Notes: generated by a model not told the origin, from the sequence alone. Positions 38,593 to 47,537 are shown, counted from the stretch's first letter. The stretch is DNA of 64,000 bases from Palleronia marisminoris (GCF_900172315.1 NZ_FWFV01000006.1:124001-188000); one strand, 5' to 3'. Program-made: numbers and translations.

Positions 38593-39162
38593 GACGTGGC
38601 GGTGGCCGTCCTGCTCGGACAGGATCACGTCGACGGTGTAGGGATAGCTGCGGTCCGACATGCCGTCGCTGCATTGTTGCGCGACGATCACCGCCGTCAG
38701 GCTGCGGCCGCTGTCGAAGGCGCGCAGGGACCAGCGATTGGTCCGGCCGTCTGCGCGCGCCCTCGTTCCGGTGGTGCCGTCGAAGCCGGCCCCCGACATC
38801 TCGTCCAGGGTGACGCTGTCGGGGCGGATGGAAAGCGACCAGAAGGGCTCGGTCCCGTTGCAATCGAGCGTGCCGGGGAAGTCCATGGCGCCCTGGGCCT
38901 CCATGTATCCGAGGTAGACCCAGCCTGCGGCGCCGTCGTGATCGACGCGCCCCCAGAGACCGTTCTCGGACAGTTCGCTGACGTGCACGCCTTGCGCATC
39001 GTGGGACAGGGTGCCGGTGACCTCTCCGTCGTTCGAGGGTCGTGCGCGGACGAACAGCGCATCGTCCGAGGCCACGCCGGTCACGTCGTACAGCCCGGTC
39101 CCCTGCGCCGCAGCGGCTCCGCCGGTCAGGATCGCGAGCAGGAGGACCAGAGTCCGGATCAT
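38569..39162 (-). CDS. SH3-domain periplasmic protein (COG3650-like)
   Basis: A 197-residue exported protein: signal peptide (about residues 1-19, ending AAAQ), a bacterial SH3 domain (about 22-88, LFVRARPS...GLWGRVDHDGAAGWVYLGY), and a C-terminal domain with CNGTEPFWSLSI and a Cys pair near the end (QQCSDG, CCAL). The second domain matches predicted membrane proteins of COG3650. Function unknown. Its start overlaps the stop of the ABC permease by four bases; its 3' end overlaps alkB convergently. Confidence 0.8.
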   Translation of the reverse strand: MIRTLVLLLAILTGGAAAAQGTGLYDVTGVASDDALFVRARPSNDGEVTGTLSHDAQGVHVSELSENGLWGRVDHDGAAGWVYLGYMEAQGAMDFPGTLDCNGTEPFWSLSIRPDSVTLDEMSGAGFDGTTGTRARADGRTNRWSLRAFDSGRSLTAVIVAQQCSDGMSDRSYPYTVDVILSEQDGHRHVSGCCALP

Positions 39163-39980
39163 CTGCGTGCCCCCCAGCTGATCGAGGCGTTCTGGCGTGT
39201 GAAGAACTCTCCCATCAGGCCGATCATCATCAGCGCCAGCGATATGTAAAGTGGGTAGGTGACGTTCGAGTAATGGGGGAAGTAGTTGATGAAGACGAAG
39301 CCCCGCGTCTGGTCGATGACGTGGAACAGCGGGTTCCAGTCGAACCAGTCGATCATGTAGCCCGGCATCTGGTTGGCGACGAACATCTTGCCCGAGGCGA
39401 TCATGCTCACGCGGCTGTAGATCGACTGCCCCGTCGAGGCGGCGCTGGGAAACCACGGCTTCAGACCGAGGAACAGCACGCCGACGGCCACGCCCGAGAA
39501 CCACGCGAGGCACATCATCGCGAGCGCGCCCTTCCAGTTGTGGATCGCGATCGGCTGGAAGATGACATGGTAGGCATAGAGCACCAGGATGACCGAAAGG
39601 ATCTGCGTGTAGAGCGCCGCGAGGGCGTTCGACGCGATCGCCACGAAGGTGGTCATCGGCGCATGCAGCATCATCGGCGAGGACGGCCCCTCGGTCGAAA
39701 ATACCGCCTGCACGGTGCGGACATGCACCATGTAAAGGAAGATGCCGCTCATGATGAAGAGGATGAAGTCGCCGCGGATCGCCGCGCCGCGTATCCCGAG
39801 GACCGTGAACAGGACGTAGAACGACACCACCAGGATCACGGTCTGGAAGATGTTCAGCCCGATCGCCATGAAAGCGTTGGCGTGGGTCTTGCGCACCGAT
39901 CGCACGGTGTTGTGGAAGATCAGGCCGAGTACACCGCCCGCTGATCCGATCCACGATGTGCTTCTTCTTGCCTCGAACAT
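39159..39980 (-). CDS. ABC-2 type polysaccharide export permease, KpsM-like
   Basis: A 273-residue inner-membrane protein with six hydrophobic helices and the fold of the KpsM/Wzm family, which exports capsule, O-antigen or teichoic acid-like polymers. WNPLFHVIDQTRGFVFINY near residue 210 is the typical family motif. The partner ATPase (KpsT/Wzt) is not in this window. It diverges from cysQ and the glycan genes by about 90 bases, so it may serve them. Confidence 0.85.
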   Translation of the reverse strand: MFEARRSTSWIGSAGGVLGLIFHNTVRSVRKTHANAFMAIGLNIFQTVILVVSFYVLFTVLGIRGAAIRGDFILFIMSGIFLYMVHVRTVQAVFSTEGPSSPMMLHAPMTTFVAIASNALAALYTQILSVILVLYAYHVIFQPIAIHNWKGALAMMCLAWFSGVAVGVLFLGLKPWFPSAASTGQSIYSRVSMIASGKMFVANQMPGYMIDWFDWNPLFHVIDQTRGFVFINYFPHYSNVTYPLYISLALMMIGLMGEFFTRQNASISWGARR

Positions 39981-40069
39981 GGTCGCTCCGAATCTCCGAG
40001 GGTAGTCTCGCAGGGGAATGTTGTTGTTTTCCTAGCAGCCTCGCCTAAACCTCCCCCGGGAATCAGCCA

Positions 40070-40879
40070 ATGCGGAGAATTGTGGTGGATCAGGAAACTC
40101 TCGCCCGTGTAATGCGGAAACTTGCGCTCGAAGCGGGCGAAGCGATCATGGAGATCTACAACCGCGAGGATTTCGAGGTCCGCGAAAAGTCCGACGAAAG
40201 CCCCGTGACCGAGGCCGACGAGGCGGCGGACAAGCTGATATCCGCCGGCCTGCGCGCGGCATTTCCCGACACGCCCCTGGTGACCGAAGAACAGGCCGAC
40301 AGCCACGGGCAGTCCGTCGCGACCTTCCTGATCGTCGATCCGTTGGACGGCACGAAGGAATTCGTGAAGCGGCGCGGCGATTTCACCGTGAACATCGCCT
40401 ATGTCGAGGATGGCGAGCCGATCCGCGGCGTGGTCTATGCCCCGGCGCGCGGTCGGCTGTTCTACACCCGCCCCGACGGCAAGTCGGTCGAGGAAGAAGG
40501 CCCGTTCGACCCCGAAACGCCGGGAGAAACCCAGCCGATCGGCGTGCGGGTGCCCAACAACGACGCGCTTCTGGTCGTCGCGTCCCAGTCGCACCGCGAC
40601 CAGGCGACGGACGACTACATCGGGCACTACCGCGTCGAGGACATGCGCAGCGCGGGCTCGTCGCTGAAATTCTGCCTCGTCGCCACCGGCGAGGCCGACC
40701 TCTATCCCCGCCTCGGCCGCACGATGGAGTGGGACACCGCGGCGGGTCACGCCGTCCTTTCCGGCGCTGGCGGCCGTGTCGTCCGCTTCGACGATCAGAA
40801 CCCCTTGCGCTATGGTAAATCCGGGTTCGAGAACCCTTTCTTCATCGCCCATGCACCGGGCGTCACATTGAAACAGTAA
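40070..40879 (+). CDS. cysQ: 3'(2'),5'-bisphosphate nucleotidase
   Basis: The 269-residue inositol-monophosphatase-fold enzyme has the metal-binding set E in VTEEQAD, DPLDGTKEF (near residue 90) and WDTAAGHAV (near 225). It converts adenosine 3',5'-bisphosphate (PAP) to AMP, removing the by-product of PAPS-dependent sulfate assimilation and sulfotransfer. A GTG at 40085, preceded by GGAGA, is a plausible alternative start. It sits upstream of galU and the sulfotransferase gene, which would produce PAP. Confidence 0.92.
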   Translation: MRRIVVDQETLARVMRKLALEAGEAIMEIYNREDFEVREKSDESPVTEADEAADKLISAGLRAAFPDTPLVTEEQADSHGQSVATFLIVDPLDGTKEFVKRRGDFTVNIAYVEDGEPIRGVVYAPARGRLFYTRPDGKSVEEEGPFDPETPGETQPIGVRVPNNDALLVVASQSHRDQATDDYIGHYRVEDMRSAGSSLKFCLVATGEADLYPRLGRTMEWDTAAGHAVLSGAGGRVVRFDDQNPLRYGKSGFENPFFIAHAPGVTLKQ

Positions 40880-40940
40880 TGTAGGCACTACAACCAACAC
40901 GGTAGATGCACGCCGTGCACACGGTGCCAAAGAGGATTTC

Positions 40941-41831
40941 ATGACCAAGAAAGTCACCAAAGCCGTCCTTCCGATCGCCGGGCTTGGAACGCGATTCCTG
41001 CCGGCGACGAAGTCGATGCCGAAAGAGATGATGACGCTCGTCGACCGCCCGTTGATCCAGTACGCGATGGACGAGGCCCGCGATGCGGGGATCACGGACT
41101 TCATCTTCGTGACCGCGCGCGGCAAGAGCTCGCTCGTCGATTACTTCGACAAGTCGCCCGAGCTCGAGGAATCTCTGAAGCGGAAGGGCAAGGACGACCT
41201 GCTGGAAGAGCTCAGCCGGACAGACATGCCCTCGGGCGCGATCTCGACCATCCGCCAGCAGAAGGCGCTGGGCCTGGGTCACGCGGTCTGGTGTGCCCGC
41301 CGCCTGATCGACTCGGACGAGAGCTTCGCGGTGATCCTGCCGGACGACGTGATCAAGTCCGACGTGCCCTGCCTGAAGCAGATGGTCGACGCGCAGGCCG
41401 AGACCGGAGGCTGCATGGTCGCCGCGATGGAAGTCGAACACGAACAGACCTCGAAATACGGGATCCTCGACGTGAACGACGACGGCGGCAGGACACTCCG
41501 CGTCAAGGGCATGGTCGAGAAGCCCGATCCGTCCGAAGCGCCGTCCAACCTTGCAGTCATCGGCCGCTATATCCTGACGCCCCAGGTGCTGTCGGTTCTC
41601 GACAACCAGGACACCGGCAAGGGCGGCGAGATCCAGTTGACCGACGCCATCGCCAAGCAGATCGACAGCGAAAAGGGTGTGCACGGCCTGAAGTTCGACG
41701 GCCAGCGGTTCGATTGCGGATCCAAGGCCGGCTTCCTGCAGGCGACCGTGGCCTTTGGCCTCAGCCGTCCCGACCTGCGCGACGATCTCGCGAGCTTCAT
41801 CAAGTCCCTTGGGCCGAACGAGCTGGGCTGA
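40941..41831 (+). CDS. galU: UTP-glucose-1-phosphate uridylyltransferase
   Basis: The 296-residue enzyme contains LPIAGLGTRFLPATKSMPKE, the GalU nucleotide-binding signature, followed by LVDRPLIQYAMDEA and EKPDPSEAPS. It makes UDP-glucose from UTP and glucose-1-phosphate, the donor precursor for many surface glycans. AGAGGA lies before the ATG. A glycosyltransferase start follows its stop within two bases. Confidence 0.97.
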   Translation: MTKKVTKAVLPIAGLGTRFLPATKSMPKEMMTLVDRPLIQYAMDEARDAGITDFIFVTARGKSSLVDYFDKSPELEESLKRKGKDDLLEELSRTDMPSGAISTIRQQKALGLGHAVWCARRLIDSDESFAVILPDDVIKSDVPCLKQMVDAQAETGGCMVAAMEVEHEQTSKYGILDVNDDGGRTLRVKGMVEKPDPSEAPSNLAVIGRYILTPQVLSVLDNQDTGKGGEIQLTDAIAKQIDSEKGVHGLKFDGQRFDCGSKAGFLQATVAFGLSRPDLRDDLASFIKSLGPNELG

Positions 41832-41832
41832 C

Positions 41833-42885
41833 TTGACCCGGCGGCGGATCGAGATCGGCGTCTCGCGTCCGATCCTGCCGCCGGATCCCGCCGCCGCGTA
41901 CCGGCTACGCTGGAAGCGGCGGCGCCTCCTGTATCGCGCCCTGCGAAAGCGTCGGCAGCTTGCGACAGTCGCTGACCGCACCGGCCGCATCCGCCCCGGC
42001 GACATCCTTCTGTTCACCTGCGTCAGGAACGAGGCCGCCCGGCTGCCCTTCTTCCTCGACCACCACCGCGCGCTTGGCGTGGATCACATCCTCGTCGTGG
42101 ATAACGGCTCCACCGACGGCACGTCCGAGATGCTGGCCAATGCGCCCGACGTCTCTGTCTGGCGTACCGGGCACTCCTATCGGCAGTCGCGTTTCGGCAT
42201 GGACTGGCTGACCTGGCTGATGATCCGGCACGGGCACGGCCACTGGTGCCTCACGCTCGATGCCGACGAACTGTTCATCTATCCGCATTGGCGCACCCGC
42301 CCTCTGCAGGCGCTGACCGAATGGCTGGGCGCAAGCGAGCAGCCGATGATGGGCACGCTGATGCTGGACCTCTACCCCGAGGGGCCGCTGGGCGAGGTGC
42401 CGTACGACGTCGGCACCGACCCGACCGTAACACTGCCCCTCTTCGACGCGGGGAACTACACGATCCGGCGGCAGGAGCCGATGGGGAACCTCTGGGTGCA
42501 GGGCGGGGTCCGGGCGCGGAGGTTCTTCGCATCCGAGCCGCGTCGGGCGCCGACGATGCAGAAGGTGCCCCTGATCCTTTGGGATCGACGCTATGTCTAC
42601 GTGAACTCGACCCACGCCGCCCTGCCGCCCCGCCTGAACAAGATCCAAGGCGAGGGAGAGCGGATCACCGGCGCGCTCCTGCACACCAAGTTCCTCGACC
42701 AGATCGTTCGCAAATCGGCGGAAGAACTGGAGCGGCGCGAGCATTTCGCAAACGCTTCTCTTTACGATAATTATTACGAGGCTTTGATAGACAAGCCCAC
42801 GCTCGCGTGTTCCTTTTCCACGGCGTATCGCGGATGGCGGCATCTCGAGGCGCTCGGCCTGATCTCGCGCGGGGGATGGACCTGA
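41833..42885 (+). CDS. Glycosyltransferase, GT2-like (paralogue A)
   Basis: A 350-residue protein with a basic N terminus and a GT-A core: LFTCVRNEAARLPFFLDHHR, VDNGSTDGT, and the metal-binding LTLDADELF. A C-terminal extension ends GWRHLEALGLISRGGW. The family is the glycosyltransferase 2-type group common in roseobacter surface glycan loci; donor and acceptor are unknown. A TTG start at 41833, directly after the galU stop, gives tight coupling. The frame could also start later. It is about the same length as the next gene and shares its layout. Confidence 0.8.
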   Translation: MTRRRIEIGVSRPILPPDPAAAYRLRWKRRRLLYRALRKRRQLATVADRTGRIRPGDILLFTCVRNEAARLPFFLDHHRALGVDHILVVDNGSTDGTSEMLANAPDVSVWRTGHSYRQSRFGMDWLTWLMIRHGHGHWCLTLDADELFIYPHWRTRPLQALTEWLGASEQPMMGTLMLDLYPEGPLGEVPYDVGTDPTVTLPLFDAGNYTIRRQEPMGNLWVQGGVRARRFFASEPRRAPTMQKVPLILWDRRYVYVNSTHAALPPRLNKIQGEGERITGALLHTKFLDQIVRKSAEELERREHFANASLYDNYYEALIDKPTLACSFSTAYRGWRHLEALGLISRGGWT

Positions 42886-42934
42886 GCCGCCGACGGCCCG
42901 CAGCGGCGCCGGCCGGGTCGAGAGTGGAGCGGAC

Positions 42935-43945
42935 ATGCAGATCGGCAAGCGGATCCGGCTCGGGCTGAGACGGCGGCGGTGGTATATCCGCGCCATCCGC
43001 AAGCGCCGTGACCTCCGGCGTATCCGCCTGCGCGGGGCCAGGATCTCCTCTGCGACCAACGTCGTCATCGCCGTCGCGCGCAACGAGCATGTCCGTCTGC
43101 CCTATTTCCTGCGCTACTACCGCGACCTCGGGATCGAGCACTTCCTGTTCATCGACAACGGCAGCGAGGACGAGAGCGTCGCCTACCTGTCCGAGCAGCC
43201 CGATTGCTCGGTCTGGTCCACCGACGCCAGCTACCGGGGCGCGCGCTTCGGGCTCGACTGGGTGAACTGGCTCGCGCGGCGATACTGCCTCGGCCGCTGG
43301 GTGCTGCACGTCGACGTGGACGAGTTCTTCGTCTTCCCGTTCTGCGACACCCGCCCGATCCGCGCGCTGACCGACTGGCTGGACGGGTCGGACATCCGCT
43401 CGTTCGGGACCATGCTGATCGACATGTATCCCAAGGGCCCGGTGGGCGAGGCGACATACGAGGCCGGGCAGAACCCGTTCGAGGTGGCGTCGTGGTTCGA
43501 CAGCGGCAATTACACGATCACCCGGAACTGGGAGTGCAAGTCGCTGTGGATCCAGGGCGGTCCGCGCGCGCGCGTCTTCTTCCGCGACGATCCCTCGCGG
43601 TCGCCGGCGCTGAACAAGGTTCCCCTGGTCAAATGGCGGCGCGGGACGGTCTTCGCCTCGTCCACCCACAACGTGCTGCCGCGGGGGCTGAACCTCGTCT
43701 TTGACGATCTCGGCGGCGAGAAGGCGTGCGGCGTGCTGCTGCATGCCAAGTTCCTCAACACCCTCGGTGATCGCGCGAAGGACGAGGCCGTGCGGGCGGA
43801 ACATTATGCCGGCGGGCGCGAATATCAGGCCTATGCCGAAGGGTTGGAGAGTTCCCCTGAGCTGTGGTCCAACTGGTCCGAGCGATACATCAACTGGCGC
43901 CAGCTCGAGATCCTGGGCCTGATGTCCAAGGGGAACTGGGCATGA
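42935..43945 (+). CDS. Glycosyltransferase, GT2-like (paralogue B)
   Basis: The 336-residue protein repeats the architecture of the preceding gene: a basic N terminus (KRIRLGLRRRRWYIRAIRKR), VAVARNEHVRLPYFLRYYR-like core, IDNGSEDES, LHVDVDEFFVF and a NWRQLEILGLMSKGNW end. The two are clearly paralogues from a tandem duplication, now diverged. Its stop overlaps the GT14 start (ATGA), so it is coupled to the next enzyme. Confidence 0.82.
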   Translation: MQIGKRIRLGLRRRRWYIRAIRKRRDLRRIRLRGARISSATNVVIAVARNEHVRLPYFLRYYRDLGIEHFLFIDNGSEDESVAYLSEQPDCSVWSTDASYRGARFGLDWVNWLARRYCLGRWVLHVDVDEFFVFPFCDTRPIRALTDWLDGSDIRSFGTMLIDMYPKGPVGEATYEAGQNPFEVASWFDSGNYTITRNWECKSLWIQGGPRARVFFRDDPSRSPALNKVPLVKWRRGTVFASSTHNVLPRGLNLVFDDLGGEKACGVLLHAKFLNTLGDRAKDEAVRAEHYAGGREYQAYAEGLESSPELWSNWSERYINWRQLEILGLMSKGNWA

Positions 43946-45609
43946 GCCTCGGCTTCGTCATGCTCTGCCATGAGGCGCTCGACCGGGCGGCGCAGGTCGC
44001 CCGCCACTGGTCCGAGCGTGGCTGCCCCATCGTGATCCATGTCGATGCACGCGCCTCGGCCCATGACTACGACGCGTTCCGCGAGGCCCTGAGCGATCGA
44101 GACAACATCCTGTTCTGCCGGCGCTTTCGCTGCGAATGGGGGCGATTCTCGCTGGTGCAGTCAGCTCAGGCCGCATCCGAGATGATGCTCAAGAACTTCC
44201 CCGACGTGCGCCACGTCTTCCTCGCCTCGGGAAGCTGCCTGCCCCTGCGCCCGGTGGACGAGCTCGTCTGCTATCTCGGCGCGCATGCACAGACCGACTT
44301 CATCGAAAGCGCGACGACCAAGGACGTGCCCTGGACCACGGGCGGCCTGGACCGCGAGCGGTTCACCCTGCGCTTTCCCTTCTCGTGGAAGCGGCAAAGG
44401 CGCCTTTTCGATGGCTACGTGCGGCTGCAACGGCGGCTGAACCTGCGTCGTCGCATCCCCGAGGGGGTGACCCCGCATATGGGCTCGCAATGGTGGTGCC
44501 TGACGCGCGAGACGTTGGAGGCCATCCTCTCTCATCCGCGCCGGACCGAGTTCGATCGCTACTTCGCGCGCGTGTGGATCCCGGACGAGAGCTATTTCCA
44601 GTCCCTCGTGCGCCTCGTCTCGGACCGGGTCGAAAGCCGATCGCTGACGCTGTCCAAGTTCGACTTCCAGGGCAAGCCGCACGTGTTCTACGACGATCAC
44701 CTGCAGCTTCTGCGGCGGTCGGATTGCTTCGTTGCGCGCAAGGCGTGGCCGCGTGCGGAGCGGCTCTATGCCGCCTTCCTGTCGGGTGAGCATGACGCGG
44801 CGAACCGGGCCGAGCCGCATCCGGGCAAGATCGACCGCATCTTCTCGAAGGCGACCGAGCGGCGGACATCCGGCCGTGCGGGCCTCTACATGACCGGCCG
44901 CTTCCCCAGGAAGAACCACGACAACCGGCTGACCGCGGCCCGGTACGTCGTCTTCGAGGGTTTCGGCGACCTGTTTGCGGGCTTTCCCGACTGGGTTCAG
45001 CGAAGCGCGGGCCTGCGCGCCCATGGGCATCTCTTCGCGCCCGAGCGGGCCGAGTTCGCCGGCGGTCTGCCGGTGTTCTCGGGAGCGCTGTCCGATAATG
45101 CGCGCCTGCGGGACTACAATCCCGAGATGTTCCTGACCAACCTCATCTGGAACACGCGGGGCGAGCGGCAGTCCTTCCTGTTCGGCCCGCGCGACACTCC
45201 AGCCCCCGGCCGGTTCTTCCCGCGCGACCCGAACGCCGATGTCTTCTGCGTCACCGGCGCCTGGGCCGTGCCGCTCTTCACCTCGAAGCGCCCCTTTACC
45301 GATCTGCGCGCCGAGGCCGCCCGCCTGCAGAAGATCGAGAACGCCCACCTTGCCGATCTGCGCAACCCGGCCACCAAGGCCCGCGTGCGCATCTGGACCA
45401 TGGCAGACCTGGTCGAGAACCCGGCCGAACCCCTTCGGACGGTGAGCGAAGAGGCTTCGCTCACCGTTGCCCAAAACCCCGCTGAGGTCCCGAAGATGGT
45501 CGACTTGACCGGGTTCGGCGCCTTCCTGCAACAGCTGCGGAACGCCGGGATGCACCCTTACCTCATCGGCGACTTTCCGGGCGACCCCCCCAACGGGACG
45601 AGCCCATGA
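43942..45609 (+). CDS. GT14 (Branch) glycosyltransferase with C-terminal extension
   Basis: The 555-residue protein begins LGFVMLCHEALDRAAQVARH and has HVDARAS, ASGSCLPLRP, GSQWWCLTRE and WIPDESYFQSLVR in its first ~280 residues, the pattern of core-2/I-branching beta-1,6-N-acetylglucosaminyltransferases (Branch, GT14). The remaining ~270 residues form a separate domain (GLYMTGRFPRKNHDNR, FGPRDTPAPGRFF) found behind Branch domains in related bacteria and of unknown function. It overlaps the preceding GT and the following sulfotransferase, so all three are co-translated. Confidence 0.85.
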   Translation: MSLGFVMLCHEALDRAAQVARHWSERGCPIVIHVDARASAHDYDAFREALSDRDNILFCRRFRCEWGRFSLVQSAQAASEMMLKNFPDVRHVFLASGSCLPLRPVDELVCYLGAHAQTDFIESATTKDVPWTTGGLDRERFTLRFPFSWKRQRRLFDGYVRLQRRLNLRRRIPEGVTPHMGSQWWCLTRETLEAILSHPRRTEFDRYFARVWIPDESYFQSLVRLVSDRVESRSLTLSKFDFQGKPHVFYDDHLQLLRRSDCFVARKAWPRAERLYAAFLSGEHDAANRAEPHPGKIDRIFSKATERRTSGRAGLYMTGRFPRKNHDNRLTAARYVVFEGFGDLFAGFPDWVQRSAGLRAHGHLFAPERAEFAGGLPVFSGALSDNARLRDYNPEMFLTNLIWNTRGERQSFLFGPRDTPAPGRFFPRDPNADVFCVTGAWAVPLFTSKRPFTDLRAEAARLQKIENAHLADLRNPATKARVRIWTMADLVENPAEPLRTVSEEASLTVAQNPAEVPKMVDLTGFGAFLQQLRNAGMHPYLIGDFPGDPPNGTSP

Positions 45610-47030
45610 GTACTCGCTTCACGCGCTTCATCCTGCTGGCCGAGATGCGCACCGGATCGAATTTCCTGGAAGAGAACCTCAACGCGCTGGGCGGCCTGCG
45701 CTGCTGGGGAGAGGCTTTCAACCCCGCCTTCGTCGGTCACGCAGGCCAGTCCCAGATGGCCGGCATCACCCAAGCCGAGCGTGAGCGTGACCCGGGCCGC
45801 CTCCTGGACGCGATGGCCGCCCAGACCGAGGGGCTGCCGGGCTTCCGCTTCTTCCACGACCATGACGCGCGGGTGATTGACCGGCTTCTTCCGGACCCGG
45901 CATGTGCCAAGATCGTGCTGACTCGCAATCCGCTCGACTCCTATGTCAGCCTCAAGATCGCGCGGGCCACGAACCAATGGCGGCTGGGCGACATGGTGGG
46001 TGCCAGGACCGCCCGCATCCGGTTCGACGCAGCCGAGTTCTCGCGCCATCTGGACGCGCTGCGGGGGTTCCAGCGGCGCGTGCTGCACAGGTTGCAGACC
46101 ACCGGTCAAACTGCGTTCCACCTTGCGTATGAGGATATCGGCGATCTCGGTGTGTTGAACGGGTTGGCCGCGTGGCTCGGGGTGACGGGGCGGCTCGACT
46201 CGCTGGCGGGCCGGACGAAGGTGCAGAACCCCGGTGCCTTGGCGGACAAGGTCGAGAACCACGACGAGATGATTGCCGCCCTTGCGCGGCTCGACCCGTT
46301 CGACCTGGGCCGCACCCTCAGTTTCGAGCCGCACCGGGGGCCGGCGATCCCCGCGTGTATTGCGGCGGCCGCGGCGCCGCTTTTGTTCATCCCGATCGAG
46401 GGCGGGCCGCGCGCGTCGGTTGAGGCATGGCTGGCCGGGATCGACAGCGTGACAACCTCCGATCTGGGGCGCGGGATGACGCAGAAGGACCTGCGCAAGT
46501 GGAAGCGGCAGCGCCCCGGGCACCGCAGCTTCACGGTGCTGCGCCATCCCGTTCCGCGCCTCTACCACGCCTTCTGCCGTCACATCCTGATGCCCGGGCC
46601 CGAGTGCTTCCACGAGATCCGCGAGGCCCTGCGCAGCACCTACGGGCTGCCGATCCCCGAGGGCGTGCCGGGGCCGGGCTATGGGGTCGAGCGCCACAAG
46701 ACCGCGTTCTGCGCCTTCGCCGCATTCGTGAAGGGCAACCTCGGCGGGCAGACCGGCCTGCGCGTCGATCCCGCGTGGGCCAGCCAGAGCGTGCTGCTGC
46801 AGGGGGTGGCGCAATTCGGGCTGCCCGATCTGATCCTGCGCGAGGACGAGGCGGCCGAGCGCCTCGCCGATCTGGCCGTCGCGCAGAACCTGCGCGCGCC
46901 GACCTACATCACCGAGCCTGACCCGGACCCGATGCCCTTGTCGGCGATCTACGACGCCGAGGTCGAGGCGGCGGTGAAGGCGGCCTACCAGCGGGACTAC
47001 ATGATGTTCGGTTTCGCCGCCTGGCGTTGA
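45606..47030 (+). CDS. Two-domain sulfotransferase
   Basis: The 474-residue protein has an N-terminal NodH/Stf0-like sulfotransferase domain with the PAPS 5'-phosphosulfate loop LLAEMRTGSNFL (near 10) and the 3'-phosphate motif VLTRNPLDSYVSLKIAR (near 104). A second sulfotransferase-like domain follows from about residue 270 (LFIPIEGGPRASVEAWL, then TVLRHPVPRLYHAF). In the second, the Lys normally found in the first loop is Ile, so it may not bind PAPS normally. It probably sulfates the product of the adjacent glycosyltransferases. The ATG overlaps the GT14 stop. Confidence 0.82.
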   Translation: MSTRFTRFILLAEMRTGSNFLEENLNALGGLRCWGEAFNPAFVGHAGQSQMAGITQAERERDPGRLLDAMAAQTEGLPGFRFFHDHDARVIDRLLPDPACAKIVLTRNPLDSYVSLKIARATNQWRLGDMVGARTARIRFDAAEFSRHLDALRGFQRRVLHRLQTTGQTAFHLAYEDIGDLGVLNGLAAWLGVTGRLDSLAGRTKVQNPGALADKVENHDEMIAALARLDPFDLGRTLSFEPHRGPAIPACIAAAAAPLLFIPIEGGPRASVEAWLAGIDSVTTSDLGRGMTQKDLRKWKRQRPGHRSFTVLRHPVPRLYHAFCRHILMPGPECFHEIREALRSTYGLPIPEGVPGPGYGVERHKTAFCAFAAFVKGNLGGQTGLRVDPAWASQSVLLQGVAQFGLPDLILREDEAAERLADLAVAQNLRAPTYITEPDPDPMPLSAIYDAEVEAAVKAAYQRDYMMFGFAAWR

Positions 47031-47033
47031 CCC

Positions 47034-47498
47034 TCAGGCGGCGTTCGTGGTGCGCCGCTGGGTCAGGACCGTGTGGATCGTGGACGCATCCCCGTTCGCG
47101 CGCAGAAGCGCGCAGAGGTCGGGATCGCGCAGGGTGCGCGAGACTGCGGCCAGGGCCTTCAGGTGATCGACGCCCGCATCCTCGGGCGCGAACAAGCCAA
47201 AGATCAGGTCCACGGGCTGCCGATCCGCCGCGCCGAAATCCAGCGGGCGCTCGAGCTTCAGGAACACGCCGCGCACGCGGTCGATGGAATCGATGCGCGC
47301 ATGGGGAAGGGCGACGCCCTGGCCCACGGCGGTGGGGCCAAGGCTTTCACGCTCCATCAGGGCGTCACAGACGGATTCAGGACACAGGTGATAAACCTGC
47401 TCGGCCACGTCGGACAACGTGTTGAACAGACGCTTCTTGCTGGACATCCCGGGAATGACCCGAATGGCCTCCGGTGAAAGGAGATCGGACGAAATCAT
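47034..47498 (-). CDS. ptsN: PTS nitrogen regulatory IIA protein PtsN
   Basis: The 154-residue EIIA-Ntr protein has the phospho-acceptor His66 in GVALPHARIDSI and the LFGLFAPEDAG strand. With PtsP and NPr it forms a regulatory phosphorelay affecting nitrogen, potassium and carbon control. It lies 39 bases downstream of hpf, the usual order. It converges with the sulfotransferase gene with three bases between stops. Confidence 0.95.
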   Translation of the reverse strand: MISSDLLSPEAIRVIPGMSSKKRLFNTLSDVAEQVYHLCPESVCDALMERESLGPTAVGQGVALPHARIDSIDRVRGVFLKLERPLDFGAADRQPVDLIFGLFAPEDAGVDHLKALAAVSRTLRDPDLCALLRANGDASTIHTVLTQRRTTNAA

Positions 47499-47537
47499 GC
47501 GGTACCCTGAAAATCCCTGGCGGCGATGCGCGCCGCC

